A stretch of DNA of 64,000 nucleotides from Pycnococcus provasolii (lineage: Eukaryota > Chlorophyta > Pseudoscourfieldiophyceae > Pseudoscourfieldiales), in contig CP150551.1 in NCBI GenBank assembly GCA_049487715.1, positions 806,001 through 870,000 of the forward strand, read 5' to 3'. A model generated the notes under the pieces. The model was not told the origin of the DNA. It ran no database searches and was given only the letters and a program-made list of their open reading frames with translations. The position numbers were made by a program, and so were the translations under genes. Positions 28,280 through 39,387 of the stretch are shown here, one piece after another (position 1 is the first letter of the stretch; each line of letters opens with the position of its first letter).

Positions 28280-29605
28280 TTACGAGTAAAGGCCATCGGG
28301 GAAGCCTTCCTTCTTTTTATAGAGCACCTTCTCCTTCGCCTTCTTAAAGTCCGACTGCGTCACCTTCATTCGCCTCTCACGCAGCGCGAGCAGGCCAGCC
28401 TCAGTGCAGATTGCCTTGATGTCAGCACCGCTGAGGTCGTCCTTGGACATGACAAACTCCTCGAGGTTCACGTCGTCGCTGAGCGTCATGCGCCCCGTGT
28501 GAATGCCGAAGATGCGACGCTTCGTCTTCTGGTCGGGTAGCGGGAACTCGATCTTACGGTCGATACGACCGGGACGCAGCAGTGCAGGATCGAGGCTTTC
28601 GATGCGGTTCGTCGCCATGATCACCTTGACGTCGCCTCGGCTGTCGAAGCCGTCCATCTGGTTCAGAAGCTCGAGCATGGTTCGCTGAATCTCCCTCTCA
28701 CCTCCTGACGTGCTATCGTATCGCTTTGTTCCCACGGCGTCAATCTCGTCGATGAACACGATGCTCGGCGCCATCTCGTCCGCGACGCGGAACAGCTCTC
28801 GAACGAGCTTCGGTCCGTCGCCGAGGTATTTCTGGATCAGCTCGCTTCCCACGACGCGCAGGAACGTTGCCGAGGTGGAATTTGCCACAGCCTTGGCGAG
28901 CAGCGTCTTTCCCGTTCCCGGCTCACCGTACAGGATAACGCCCTTCGGTGGCTTGATTCCAATCTCCTCATACAACTCCGGGTGCGTGAGAGGCAGCTCG
29001 ACCGCCTCCTTGATCTCCTGCACCTGCGACTCGAGGCCTCCGACGTCCGCGTAGCTCTCCAGGGGCGCCTTTTCGACTTTCATGACGCTAACCATGGGGT
29101 CCGCCTCGTCGTTCAGTATGCCCACGACGGAGAGCACCTTGTTGTGCAGCAGAACGTTGCACCCCGGTTCGAGCTGCGTTTTGTCGACGAAGCTCATCAT
29201 GGAGACGTAGTACTCAGGCCCGACGCTGCTGCTAACGATGGCGTGGTTTTCGTCGATGATTTCCTCGAGCGTGCCCACGGACATGGGGCTTCCTCGCATG
29301 TCGTCCACCTTGGAGCGGTCCGCCTCCTTCTTGTCCTCCGCCGGCTTTACGCGTTCCTGCTCCTTGACGAACTCCTCCTCCATGAGCAGGTAGTCCTTGA
29401 CTCGCTCGAGCTTGAGCATGCGCAGCTTGCACTTTGCGGTTGGCGTGACTGTTGGCAGTCTGGTTCCGATTTCCGTCCCTTTCGGCCTTCGCTGCTTCTT
29501 GCCGACGCGTGCGGGTGGCGCGGGCGGTTCGTACTTCTTCTTCTTCTGGTCTTTGTTGTTTTGATTGGAGGGGTCGCCGCCCGGTCCGGACTGCTGGTTG
29601 CCCAT
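28280..29605 (-). CDS. RPT2: 26S proteasome AAA-ATPase subunit Rpt2 (S4)
   Basis: Base-ring ATPase that unfolds substrates and opens the 20S gate. I chose ATG 29605 (441 residues) because the protein then begins MGNQQSG, the N-myristoylation site conserved in Rpt2; 13 upstream in-frame codons are ignored. A Lys-rich N-terminus is followed by a coiled coil, then an OB domain. The AAA module has GEPGTGKT (Walker A), [11 protein letters not shown] (Walker B) and the second-region-of-homology [14 protein letters not shown]. The end GLYS keeps the hydrophobic-Tyr-X C-terminal gate-opening motif, with Ser as last residue. A TGTAA complement lies 10-14 nt past the stop (28266-28270). It converges with the channel fusion gene. 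Confidence 0.97.
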   Translation of the reverse strand: MGNQQSGPGGDPSNQNNKDQKKKKYEPPAPPARVGKKQRRPKGTEIGTRLPTVTPTAKCKLRMLKLERVKDYLLMEEEFVKEQERVKPAEDKKEADRSKVDDMRGSPMSVGTLEEIIDENHAIVSSSVGPEYYVSMMSFVDKTQLEPGCNVLLHNKVLSVVGILNDEADPMVSVMKVEKAPLESYADVGGLESQVQEIKEAVELPLTHPELYEEIGIKPPKGVILYGEPGTGKTLLAKAVANSTSATFLRVVGSELIQKYLGDGPKLVRELFRVADEMAPSIVFIDEIDAVGTKRYDSTSGGEREIQRTMLELLNQMDGFDSRGDVKVIMATNRIESLDPALLRPGRIDRKIEFPLPDQKTKRRIFGIHTGRMTLSDDVNLEEFVMSKDDLSGADIKAICTEAGLLALRERRMKVTQSDFKKAKEKVLYKKKEGFPDGLYS

Positions 29606-30096
29606 GGTGTATGTTATGTACGGCTCTCGAGCGTAAAATGACAATGACGCGTCGAATAAGAACGACGAGCTGAGCCTGAGGAGTCAGGAGGGGCAACGGG
29701 GGCGGGGCGGGAAGGGAAAGCAGAGGACTTGACAAAAACCTAAATTCTAAAAGTAGACTACGATATAAGGTGAAACCCCGAAACCGAAACCCCGAAACCC
29801 CGAAACCTAACTGGGCAGACCACCTGGAGGGGCAGACCATGGAGACGAGGTCTGATGAAAAAGAGCCGTTGGATGGTTGAGTTTTGACAAGAGGGTCTTT
29901 TGTCCCCACCCCACTGCCTTTTCTTCTCTCGCACCGTCCCTCTCGAATTCTTGAAATTAACTTGGTGACTTTCCCCTTTTGGTCCCGTTGGTGAGCACCG
30001 TTGGAGTGACTTTCCCTTGGCCCGTTGGCGTGATTCTCTGATCGGTAGTTACGCGACTTCTTATTCTTTGCCTAAGACCTCAAAAATCGAACCATC
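29606..30096. promoter_or_regulatory. Divergent promoter region, Rpt2 / EMSY-like
   Basis: Contains the GAAACCCC repeat listed separately and two TTGGNGTGACTTTCCC-type phrases (near 29961 and 30003). Nothing else recognised. Confidence 0.4.
29770..29812. repeat. (GAAACCCC)n short repeat
   Basis: Imperfect GAAACCCC/GAAACC units, about 165-205 bp upstream of Rpt2. On the Rpt2 strand it reads GGGGTTTC. A related GAAACCCCGAAAC occurs at about 32838-32850 upstream of the methyltransferase gene. Confidence 0.75.
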
Positions 30097-30800
30097 ATGC
30101 CCAAGAACTCCGCCGAAGTGCGCGAACTCGAAGCGGACGCATACCTCGCCGTCCTCAAGGCGTTCGCCATCGTCGCGCCGTCATGGGAAAGATTCAACAT
30201 CCTAACAGAACTCGAGAAAGAGCTCAACATCGACAGCACCGCCAAACAGCGGCTGCAGCAGGAGTCCATGACGGACGCGCGCGTGCTCGCAATCAAGGGC
30301 GCACTCGCGGGAGGGGGCGTGCACCGAGCACCTTCCGCGGGAGGGGGCGCAAAGCGAGGAGGCGGAGGCGGCGCGCCGAAGGCGCCGAGAGCGCCTTCAG
30401 CCGCTGCTCCCGCCAAAGTTGCTGGCGCGAAGCGAAAGGCGTCCACAACAGCCGCGGTGACCACCACCGGGGTGGCCATCGACGAGTACATCGGAAGGCG
30501 CGTTGAGAGGTTTTGGGACGAGGATGGAGGGTGGTTCCCAGGCATTGTCAGCGACTACAACGCCGCCGACGGAACGCACTGCATCGTGTACGACATGGGA
30601 GAGGACGACGAGAGCTTCGAGTGGTTCAACATCAGGCTCGGCTCAAGGGACGAGGTGCGCGTGCTGCCTGGTCAGCCTGTGGACGTGCGCGCAGCCATTC
30701 CGCCAGCTGCCCGAGCAGCCGCAGGAAAGGGTGGCGACGAGATCGCGGAGCTGGACAGGAAGGAGGCTGAGCTGAAGGCGAAGCTCGCGGCGCTGGAGGA

Positions 30801-30835
<35 letters not shown>

Positions 30836-30942
30836 TTGGCGGCGCCGTCGACAAGGAAGCTGCCGACCTCGAGGCGAAGGAGGCTGAGCTGAAGGCGAAG
30901 CTCGCCGCGCTAGAAGCGGAAGGCGACTCCGACTCCGACTAA
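30097..30942 (+). CDS. EML: EMSY-like protein (ENT domain plus Tudor/Agenet)
   Basis: Probable chromatin reader. ATG 30097 (281 residues). Residues about 5-60 form an ENT domain (ADAYLAVLKAFAIVAPSW, then LTELEKELNIDS), the helical domain of human EMSY and plant EML proteins. A Gly/Ala/Lys-rich linker leads to a Tudor/Agenet-like domain at about 128-175 (IGRRVERFWDEDGGWFPGIV, then IVYDMGEDDE and FEWFNI). The C-terminus has two coiled-coil blocks of the same sequence (KEAELKAKLAALE) separated by an Asp tract. ENT followed by Agenet/Tudor and a C-terminal coiled coil is the plant EML layout, where the proteins act in defence and seed chromatin regulation. TGTAA is at 30964-30968. Confidence 0.88.
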
Positions 30943-31118
30943 AGAGGTTGGTGGAGTGACGCGTGTAACACAGCGGAGGGTGTTGTGAAATGTTCAGAGA
31001 AAAAAAATTGAAAAATGAAAATTTAATTCTAATAAAAACTGCAGCTGCGTCTGTTGTGGTTGTGTGGTGTGGTGTGGTGTGAATGGACGACGGTTGGACA
31101 AAATGACTCAAGTTCCTA

Positions 31119-31637
31119 TTACTGAATGAGCGAAGTTCGTTGTTGCGTTTGCATCTGCTGCTGAAAACGCTCGCGTGCCTCATCGCACGCGCGGCATATT
31201 GTATTCGCATACGACTCTGCATCCACGTCGTGCTGCGCATACGCTATGCCCGTCACGGCGATCGCCGCCTGCTCGCGGTACTGCTTAGGACCGGTTATGG
31301 TTGCTATGGCATGCTGAGATCCCGTCGGCGTAACGACGTGAACGGATGCACCACTCAGCTCTTGGATTGCTCGCAAGGTTTTCCCACCTGGTCCAATGAG
31401 AAGTCCCACGCGGTGCGTGAAGATGGGCTGGATGTGGTCGACTCCCACGTCACCCGGAGGCACAATCAGCGGCTGCTGGTATGCGGGTGCTGGTGGTGGT
31501 GCAGAGGTTGGTGGCGGAGGTTGTTGTTGCGGTGCTGCTGCTGCTGCTGCTGCTGCGGCTGTTGTTGCTGTGAGTTGTGTTGGTTTTGCAGGCGAAGCTG
31601 GAGGAGGAGGCGAAGCTGGAGGAGGAGGCTGTTGTTT

Positions 31638-31668
<31 letters not shown>

Positions 31669-32414
31669 CGTTGCGTGCACGCTCCGGCTCCGGCGCCGCC
31701 GGATTTTGCATTGCGGCAGAGTCCGACGGAGGAGGAGGAGTGCCATTCTTCTCTGCGACAGGCTCAGCCGAAGCAGAGGGAGGATGGTCGTCTTCCTTTC
31801 GTTCATGAGTAGCTGGTGGTGCAGGTTGTGTCTCAGGCTGTGGCTGCTGTCCTTTCTTGGCGCGCCCACCTGCAGATTTCTTTGTCTCCACAAGCTGCTC
31901 CTCCTCATCCTGCTTTACGTTCTTTTCCGAAGCTCCTCGTGCACCCCTCGTTCGTTTCTTTGGCGGTTCCTCCTCGTTGGGCTCTTGCTGCTTGATTTCT
32001 GCTGCTTCTGCTTCTGCTTGTGGTTGTGGTTGTGTCGTCGTCGTCGTCGTCGTCCTCAGCGGCTCGCTTGCTTGCTCGGGATGCTCGCCCCTGCTTCGGA
32101 GCTTGTGTTTCATCCTTCTTCTGCTGCTGAGCGTTTTGTTCGTGCGTGGTGGTGGTGGTGGTCGTCGGTGGTTCCTCCTCCTCCTCGTGCTCCTTTTCGT
32201 CATGTTTCTGAGCACTTTTCTCTTGGAATTCCGTGAGTCTTGCGACGAGAACGGCTTTCTTTCCGTCTGTGGGCAGGTTGAGGTGTGCTAGTGCTTTCTT
32301 CAAGAGGTCGACCGTCATTGAGGAGGGTGAGACTGAAAGAGGAGGAGCAGGCTCCTCAGGCGGAGAAGCAGCCTGAGAGGAGCGCGCCCTCGAAGCACGT
32401 GTCGGTCTGGGCAT
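31119..32414 (-). CDS. SAP-domain and KH-domain RNA/DNA-binding protein, frame shifts at two microsatellites
   Basis: Predicted nucleic-acid-binding protein. ATG 32414 opens a SAP domain (MTVDLLKKALAHLNLPTDGK, then AVLVARLTEF). The end of the gene (31463-31119) encodes a KH domain (IFTHRVGLLIGPGGKTLRAI, with the GPGG loop). These two parts are in the same frame, but that frame stops at 31905. Between about 32050 and 31640 the protein-like sequence (KKRTRGARGASEKN, ETQPAPPATHERKEDDH) is in another frame. The changes fall in a GAC/GTC triplet run (32034-32055) and a CAG/CAA run (about 31630-31672). Two compensating indels, or short introns, would explain this. Immediately before the KH domain is a Pro/Ala-rich linker. 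Confidence 0.72.
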
Positions 32415-33127
32415 GCTGTGCTGTGACTGACTGACCGTCTGCCGAGACAATTCCAGGTGTGCACTAAAATGCAGCGACGAACAAATGCACGAGGAAGAAG
32501 GGAAGGGGGGCGAACTCGACTACAAGAAGACGAGACGAGCGGCGCAATGCAGCTGATGCTTTCCGGACTCCGGAAACCGGGCCACGGGGCCAACAACAGG
32601 GGTATACCCGACTCCCCCGGGGTCGATTCCACACTCGTCGATCGAGCTCGGACTCTCGGAGTCTGGAAGGAAATAACATACCCGAACCAACCGACTCTTT
32701 TTTGTTCTCGTCCCGTTGGTTTCCGACCCGGTCAGTCGGTCACGCCGGTAGGTAGGGTACACGTCATGTGTGTGCTTGGATTTTTCTCAGGGGGGCAGCC
32801 GGGCAGGTGGGCGGGACTTCCTTACTGTACCGGGTAATGAAACCCCGAAACGTGAACCCCCAAACATTCATGTTTACTGTATTCATGAGACCATGCGAAC
32901 CCAACCCCGAATATCGAATATCCAAGGTTAGGGTTAGGGTTAGGGTTATTAGGGTTAGGGTTGGTGCGCTTGGTGACGTGCCCTTGGTGATTGGCGCCGC
33001 CATCCTCCCGAGTTCACTTTTTCCTGTCCTCAGTCCACGCACCACACCGCCATAAGCCATAAGCCTCGCCTCAAGAAAACACAGCAGTGCAGTTTCATCT
33101 CAGAACATCTCAGGACTCCTCGCTCTC
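32415..33127. promoter_or_regulatory. Divergent promoter region, SAP-KH / RNA methyltransferase
   Basis: Contains two TACTGTA copies (near 32823 and 32876), a GAAACCCC-like phrase at about 32838, and the telomere-like repeat at 32926-32962. No gene supported. Confidence 0.45.
32926..32962. repeat. Telomere-like (TTAGGG)n
   Basis: Five to six TTAGGG units, one interrupted by ATTAGGG, on the coding strand of the downstream methyltransferase gene and about 165-200 bp before its start. Confidence 0.9.
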
Positions 33128-35398
33128 ATGTCCATGATGTTCATCCGTCGCATCTCGGTCTGCCGCATCACTATGGGACCCCGGGGTGACAAGGTGGCGC
33201 CATTCGACGCATCTGCCGTGCACTCCAAGAGGGTACGCTCTAGGGCGCCCCCCTCTTCTTACCCTGGGAGGTTTCGAAACTCCTCCTCCTCGTCGTCGTC
33301 GTCGTCGTCGTCTCTCATGCCTTTCATCGTCACGCGTGCGTCCTCCTCGTCACCTTCCTCCTCCTCCTCCTCTTCCGTTGAAGAAGAATCTCTCGACTCC
33401 TCCGACGACGCCACCACAAGGCAGCAGCAGCTCGCAAACGCTACAGCAGCAGCCAAACTCGCGACCAACGCGGCAGCATCCGTCGACACGTCGCAACTCA
33501 CAAGCTCGTTCAAACTGCGTCGGCGAGGGGCAAGAACCGCACAAGACGAAAAGGAACAACGCGAGTGGGCCAGGGCGAGGTGGAAGATGCAGCGTGATGA
33601 GCGACAAAAAAGTGTCGACGAAGAACGCGTCACGCACGCACGAGAACAGTGGCAAGCGGAACGCGACGAACGCGTGAGGCAGACGCGAGAGGAACAGCAG
33701 CGACGCCTCCAAGAACAGCAAAATTACCAGAAATCACTCAGACCTAAGGGCGCTGACTTGACACCTGAGCAGCTCGCGGAACGTGACGCGAAGCGCTCGA
33801 CGAAAAACAAAATCAAGAGAGGCAAGGACCTCGAGGTCACCGTCACCGAGCTCGCGTACGGAGGCAAGGGTGTGGCAAAACTTGACGACGGATTTCCCGT
33901 ATTCGTCGAGCGAGGCTTGCCAGGCGAGGTGGTGAGAGCACGCATCACGAAGAAGAAAAAGGCGTACGCCGAGGCGAGAAAGTTGAACACCATTTCTCCA
34001 CCCGACGACGAGGTGGAAGCGCCGTGTCCCGCGTTCGGAACGTGCGGCGGATGCAAGCTGCAGAACCTCGCGTACCGCAAGCAGCTGCAGTACAAGGGCG
34101 ATCAGGTGAGAGACCTCGTTCAGCGCATTGGCGGGTTTGGCAACGCGAGCGAGATTGTGCAGCCAGCCGTTGCCGTGGCGGACAGGTACCGGTACCGCAA
34201 CAAGATGGAGTTCTCCGCAAGCACGAGGGCTTGGTATGCCGAGCCTCCGCCGAGGCGTGAGCCACTGCCTGAGGGTGCGCCACCACCACCTCCTGAATTC
34301 CACCTTGGGCTGCACGCGCCTGGCCAATTCGACAAGATACTCCCGCTCACGGAGTGCATGCTGCAGCACGAGACGGCGGACGGCATTCTCGCTCACGTCG
34401 TGAAACGAGCGCCGGAGCTCGGCCTTCTCGCGTACAATGCCAAGAGTGACGACGGGTACCTGCGCCACCTAGTTCTGCGCCGTGGGAACGTGTCGAGCGC
34501 CGAGCCGGGTGCCGCGGAGGAGGACACGTTTTTGGCGGTGCTGGTGACGCGCGACCGAGGAAGCGGCAGCGACGCGCCGTGGGAGCCCGACGTCGCGGCT
34601 GCGCAGGATGCGGCGCTGACGACGCTGATGGACGAGCTCGTGGAGCGGTTTCCCAGCCTCCGCAGCGTGTACCGCGCGTCGACAGCCACGCGAAACATCA
34701 CGGTGACGTCGTACGACCTGCACGCGCGCGATCCAGCGATATACGTACGCCTGCTCGACCTGACGTTTCGCATTTCGCCGGATGCCTTTTTTCAGGCGAA
34801 CACGCGAGGGGCGGAGGAGCTGTACAGCCTAGCGCTTGATGGCGCAGGTCTTCAGAGCGACGACGTCGCGCTCGACCTGTTCTGCGGCACGGGGTCGATC
34901 GGCCTCTGCGCGAGCCGTCGCTGTGCGCGCGTCGTCGGCTACGAGCTCGTGGAGTCTGCGGTTGCGGACGCGACGGCGAATGCGGAGGCGAATGGCGTTG
35001 AGAATGCGACGTTCGTGCAGGGCGACTTGAGTCGTGTGGAGGAGAGCCTGGGTGGTTTGCTCGACAACTTGGCTGGCGCATCGGGGAGAGAGGGACGGCC
35101 TCCCGCGGATGTTGTGTTTGTCAACCCGAATCGTCCAGGACTTCACCCTGATTTGTGCACGTGGCTGAGGAAGTGCGGTGCACGTAAGATTGTGTACGTG
35201 AGCTGCAATCCAAGCACGTTGGCACGTGACCTGGAACTGCTCTCGTGCGGTGATGAGGAAAAGGAGGAGGAGGAAGGAGAGGGAGAAGTTTGGTGGCGTG
35301 AGGATGCTTCGTATGAGCTGGAGGTGGTGACCCCTGTTGACATGTTTCCGCAGACACCTCACGTCGAGAGCGTTGCCGTGTTGCAACGCCGTAAATAA
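33128..35398 (+). CDS. TrmA/RlmD-type RNA (uracil-5-)-methyltransferase, probably organellar
   Basis: SAM-dependent RNA m5U methyltransferase. ATG 33128 (756 residues). About 60 residues of Arg/Ser leader could be an organelle presequence, followed by a charged helical region (Glu/Arg/Gln). A TRAM domain starts near residue 235 (VTVTELAYGGKGVAKLDDGF). An Fe-S type cluster CPAFGTCGGCKLQ follows, then RYRNKMEFS. The Rossmann core has LDLFCGTGSIGL and ELVESAVADA. The catalytic region has VNPNRPGLHP in place of bacterial DPPR and the nucleophile in VSCNPSTLARDL. The cluster and catalytic Cys suggest RlmD-like enzymes of plastid or mitochondrial rRNA, but tRNA cannot be excluded. A TGTA microsatellite follows the stop. 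Confidence 0.9.
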   Translation: MSMMFIRRISVCRITMGPRGDKVAPFDASAVHSKRVRSRAPPSSYPGRFRNSSSSSSSSSSSLMPFIVTRASSSSPSSSSSSSVEEESLDSSDDATTRQQQLANATAAAKLATNAAASVDTSQLTSSFKLRRRGARTAQDEKEQREWARARWKMQRDERQKSVDEERVTHAREQWQAERDERVRQTREEQQRRLQEQQNYQKSLRPKGADLTPEQLAERDAKRSTKNKIKRGKDLEVTVTELAYGGKGVAKLDDGFPVFVERGLPGEVVRARITKKKKAYAEARKLNTISPPDDEVEAPCPAFGTCGGCKLQNLAYRKQLQYKGDQVRDLVQRIGGFGNASEIVQPAVAVADRYRYRNKMEFSASTRAWYAEPPPRREPLPEGAPPPPPEFHLGLHAPGQFDKILPLTECMLQHETADGILAHVVKRAPELGLLAYNAKSDDGYLRHLVLRRGNVSSAEPGAAEEDTFLAVLVTRDRGSGSDAPWEPDVAAAQDAALTTLMDELVERFPSLRSVYRASTATRNITVTSYDLHARDPAIYVRLLDLTFRISPDAFFQANTRGAEELYSLALDGAGLQSDDVALDLFCGTGSIGLCASRRCARVVGYELVESAVADATANAEANGVENATFVQGDLSRVEESLGGLLDNLAGASGREGRPPADVVFVNPNRPGLHPDLCTWLRKCGARKIVYVSCNPSTLARDLELLSCGDEEKEEEEGEGEVWWREDASYELEVVTPVDMFPQTPHVESVAVLQRRK

Positions 35399-36326
<928 letters not shown>

Positions 36327-36672
36327 ACGTTCTTGGACGTGCGATTTCCCATCTATACCCTGTAAGGTTCAAGTGCTTGAGCCCCCCTTCCTAAAAAAAA
36401 CAAACATAAAAAACAAACAAACATAAAAACCAACCAGACCGACCACACAGGTGCTTTATTCTTTTCTTTGTTTGTTTTTGAATATGGAAGGTCTGTTTAT
36501 TTAGAAGTTATTACAACACGGAAAAAAAAGGAGGTGTGGTATGGTAACTGGGAAAACAAAAACTCTGAGCTGAGTCGAGAAAAGGAAAACGTGCGGGTAA
36601 GCGCGCGCCCAAGAGAACATGGCGAAACACAGACACACAGTGTCCTTCTCCTATCTCTCTCTCTCTCCCTCC
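36327..36672. other. Convergent 3' flanks of ubiquitin-eS31 and HSF
   Basis: A-rich phrases around CAAACATAAAAA repeat near 36405-36430, and a CT-rich run (36653-36671) ends at the HSF stop. TGTAA at 36361 serves the plus-strand gene. No gene supported. Confidence 0.45.
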
Positions 36673-38178
36673 TTAGACTGTTGTTGCAATGAGCGAGCCG
36701 CTGAACGCAAAATCTGAACTGGGCTTGATTTCCTCGCCTGGTATCAGATTATTATTATGCTTATGGTTGTCGTCGTCGTGAACGTCGTCGATAAAAGTCG
36801 ACTTCAACCCCTGCTGCGTGCCGTCGATGTCACCCTCTCCAAAGTACGGCAGCATAGGTGAGTCGTCGATGCTCGCGTTGTAGTCTGGGAACGGCGCATT
36901 GCCCATCCAATTAGGCGGGTCAACGAGCGGGTTGGCCATCATGGGTGCGGCGGCATGTGCCTCGTCAGCCCGCGCCGTGTCGATGAAGGCAAAGTTAGAT
37001 GCAGCCTCCGCGGGTACGATGCGAGTGAGCTGCTGCGACGATATGTGCGATGGCTGATGCTGCATGTCATCGCCAATCGCTTCCCTCTCCCGCTCCTCCA
37101 CCACGACGAGCTGCTCATGATGGACATCGTCGACGTCGTCCTCCTCGCCCTCCTCCGCGTCCTCGTACTCCTCCTCCTCCTCCTCCTCGTCATCCTCGTC
37201 ATCCTCCTCCACGTCGTGTAACGGCGGTGCAGGGAGCACCATCGTCGCCATTGCACCGTCGTCTCTCGACGATCGGCGCCTTTTGGCGGAAAGTGGAACC
37301 CGTTCTGTCGGCCCAAAGTCGAGCAACGCCTGCGGTGCAATGCTGTCATCCTTCATCGCGCGTGCAAGCAACTGGCAAAGACGCTGCATCTGTCTTTCCT
37401 GCACCTCGAGACGCTGCGTGAGCTCGGAGACGACGTGCCTCGTGTCCTGCTGGCTCTTGCGAAGTTGCCTGAGTTCCTCACGCTCGCGTACTGTGAGCTC
37501 CTCCATCGGTGCGAGGATGTCAGTCGCCGCGTGGTCGTGCTCGTCGCCGGCAACACCCTTGCTGCGCAGCAACTGCACCATCGCCTCGTCGGCACCAACG
37601 ACAACGGCACCCTTCGCCTGCGCCTTGCGCCTCGTGATGGTTGCGAGCAGGTCACGTCGATCTTTGGCAAAGCCGTCGTTTCGAAACTCCCACCGATCTG
37701 GGTCCGTCTTTTTGAATCCGTACGTGTTGAGCTGACGCACGAAGCTGCTAAAGTTGTTGTGCTTGAAGTGCTTGGGAAGAAGGTTGTGAGCAAAGTTCGC
37801 TGGTTCCCACACGACGAAGCTGTTCTTGTTGTCACTCCAGCTGACGATTTGGTTCGACGTGGGGTCGTCGACGATGTCGTACGTCTTGCAGAGGAAGGGT
37901 GCGATTGCCGTCGACGAAGCTGCCGCCGGTGCACGTGGTGCAGCGTTGGCGGCGGTAGGCTGTGGCGGTCCTGGCGGGCTGTTGACGAGTACTGTTGATG
38001 TTGTCGTTGACGTCGACGGGCGTGGTGGAGGCTTGTTGGGAGCAGCATCCTCTGTGAGCAGTTGTGGAGTTGTTGGGGTGGGGGTGGTGGTGGTGGCGGT
38101 TGTCGTATCTTCTTGAGAAGCGTTGCTGTTGTTGTCGTTGATGATCTTGTCGTCGTCTTCTGACGTCATCATCGCCAT
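36673..38178 (-). CDS. HSF: Heat shock transcription factor
   Basis: Nuclear activator binding inverted nGAAn repeats. ATG 38178 (501 residues); the GTG three codons earlier is ignored. A disordered Thr/Pro-rich N-terminus leads to the HSF DNA-binding domain at about residues 95-190: [30 protein letters not shown], the recognition helix [20 protein letters not shown] and [11 protein letters not shown] trimerisation coiled coil follows (about 245-285: [18 protein letters not shown], then [13 protein letters not shown]). A very acidic Glu/Asp tract and an aromatic/acidic C-terminus suitable for activation complete it. This organisation resembles plant class A or yeast/animal HSF1 more than class B. 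No intron is seen in the DBD, unlike land-plant HSFs. Confidence 0.95.
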   Translation of the reverse strand: MAMMTSEDDDKIINDNNSNASQEDTTTATTTTPTPTTPQLLTEDAAPNKPPPRPSTSTTTSTVLVNSPPGPPQPTAANAAPRAPAAASSTAIAPFLCKTYDIVDDPTSNQIVSWSDNKNSFVVWEPANFAHNLLPKHFKHNNFSSFVRQLNTYGFKKTDPDRWEFRNDGFAKDRRDLLATITRRKAQAKGAVVVGADEAMVQLLRSKGVAGDEHDHAATDILAPMEELTVREREELRQLRKSQQDTRHVVSELTQRLEVQERQMQRLCQLLARAMKDDSIAPQALLDFGPTERVPLSAKRRRSSRDDGAMATMVLPAPPLHDVEEDDEDDEEEEEEEYEDAEEGEEDDVDDVHHEQLVVVEEREREAIGDDMQHQPSHISSQQLTRIVPAEAASNFAFIDTARADEAHAAAPMMANPLVDPPNWMGNAPFPDYNASIDDSPMLPYFGEGDIDGTQQGLKSTFIDDVHDDDNHKHNNNLIPGEEIKPSSDFAFSGSLIATTV

Positions 38179-39387
38179 GTCAAGCACGTCGACGTCTTCT
38201 TCACAGGAGTCTGTCTTGAGAGTTGTTTTCGACGCAGATCTCGTGAGTTGTTTGTTGAGCAGCAGCAGCAGCTAAAGCAGCTGCAGACTTCTGACGCCGC
38301 GTCGTCATTGAGTTACGCGTCATAGTGTGTATTTTTTGGTATGAATACGAGCGAGTGACTGTGAGTGAGCAAATGACGGAATGAAGGGAGGCCGATGAGG
38401 GGGAGACGGAAATCGTAACGTCTTTCTTTCCCCTTGTTTCCCTTGTTTTTGGCGTTGGAGATATCCAGTCACGCGCTTTTTTGAACCCACTTTCTTTGAT
38501 GAGGCTGTGCTGTGAGGGGAACGACAGGAGATGGATGGCAGGATGGCACAGACCGATGCGATGCGACGTTTCGGATGGGGCGATGCGAAGCAGGCTTCTG
38601 GAGACCCCAGTGCGTCTGACTGTCAGACTGGCGATGCTGTAACGCGTTTAGAGAAGTGGTTGGCAACTGCTCGTCTGTGATGTCAAGAATGGCAACTGCT
38701 CTGCCGCTGTGATGTCAAGAATGGTTTCACCACCCTATTTTTTGGACCAACGCAACGGAACAAGGAATGGGTAAAATTTATATGGCGCTCTAATAGTCTG
38801 CGCCTGTTGTTCAAAAATTGACCGATCGAAAGCCTGCGAACGGGGGATGAGGAACTCGAGGGGAATCGAAGTCTGAAGGGTGGGGCCCGGACAGCCGGAG
38901 GACAGGTTTCCACGGAGTTCTCAGGCGGAGGAAGTGATAAGGGAATTTCGGTTCCATTTCCCGCCCCGGACCCGGGTCCAGGTCCAGGTGGTCCTCCCAT
39001 CATGACATCACGAATTAGGGTTAGGGTTAGCGAGCCTGGGTATGCCAGGCTGCCAGGGGGGGGGTCCGTTCGGGGGGGAGGGGGGGCTGAACCCAACAGC
39101 CCAACGGGACGTCAATTCACTTAAGAAGTTCGTTTTGGAATGCGCAAGTCAGTGGAGGGCGCGGTCGCTCGCAGGCGCAGCGCCAACCGTCTCGCACGGG
39201 TGGGGATGCGACAGGAGGGCATCCCCCGGCGTACAGCGTGCGCGGGAGTGCGCTCGCGGCCGAGCTGGGCTTGACCGGTGCATACGCGCTCACTCCGCCC
39301 AAGGACGGCGACCGCCATCCCCGGTATGAGCTCGTGCACAACGACTCTGTCACCGTGCGCCGCTCCGAGAGGCGGTTCCTGAGCGTC
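38179..39387. promoter_or_regulatory. Divergent region, HSF / zinc-cluster orphan
   Basis: Includes ATGGCAACTGCTC/TGTGATGTCAAGAATGG written twice (38668-38725, a direct repeat of about 28 bp), TTAGGG units at 39014-39030, and G-runs at 39055-39087. The frame of the downstream gene is open from 39091 but has no ATG until 39388. Confidence 0.45.
39014..39030. repeat. Telomere-like (TTAGGG)2-3
   Basis: ATTAGGGTTAGGGTTAG on the strand of the downstream zinc-cluster gene, followed 30 bp later by G9, G7 and G7 runs (39055-39087) that could form a G-quadruplex. Confidence 0.8.
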
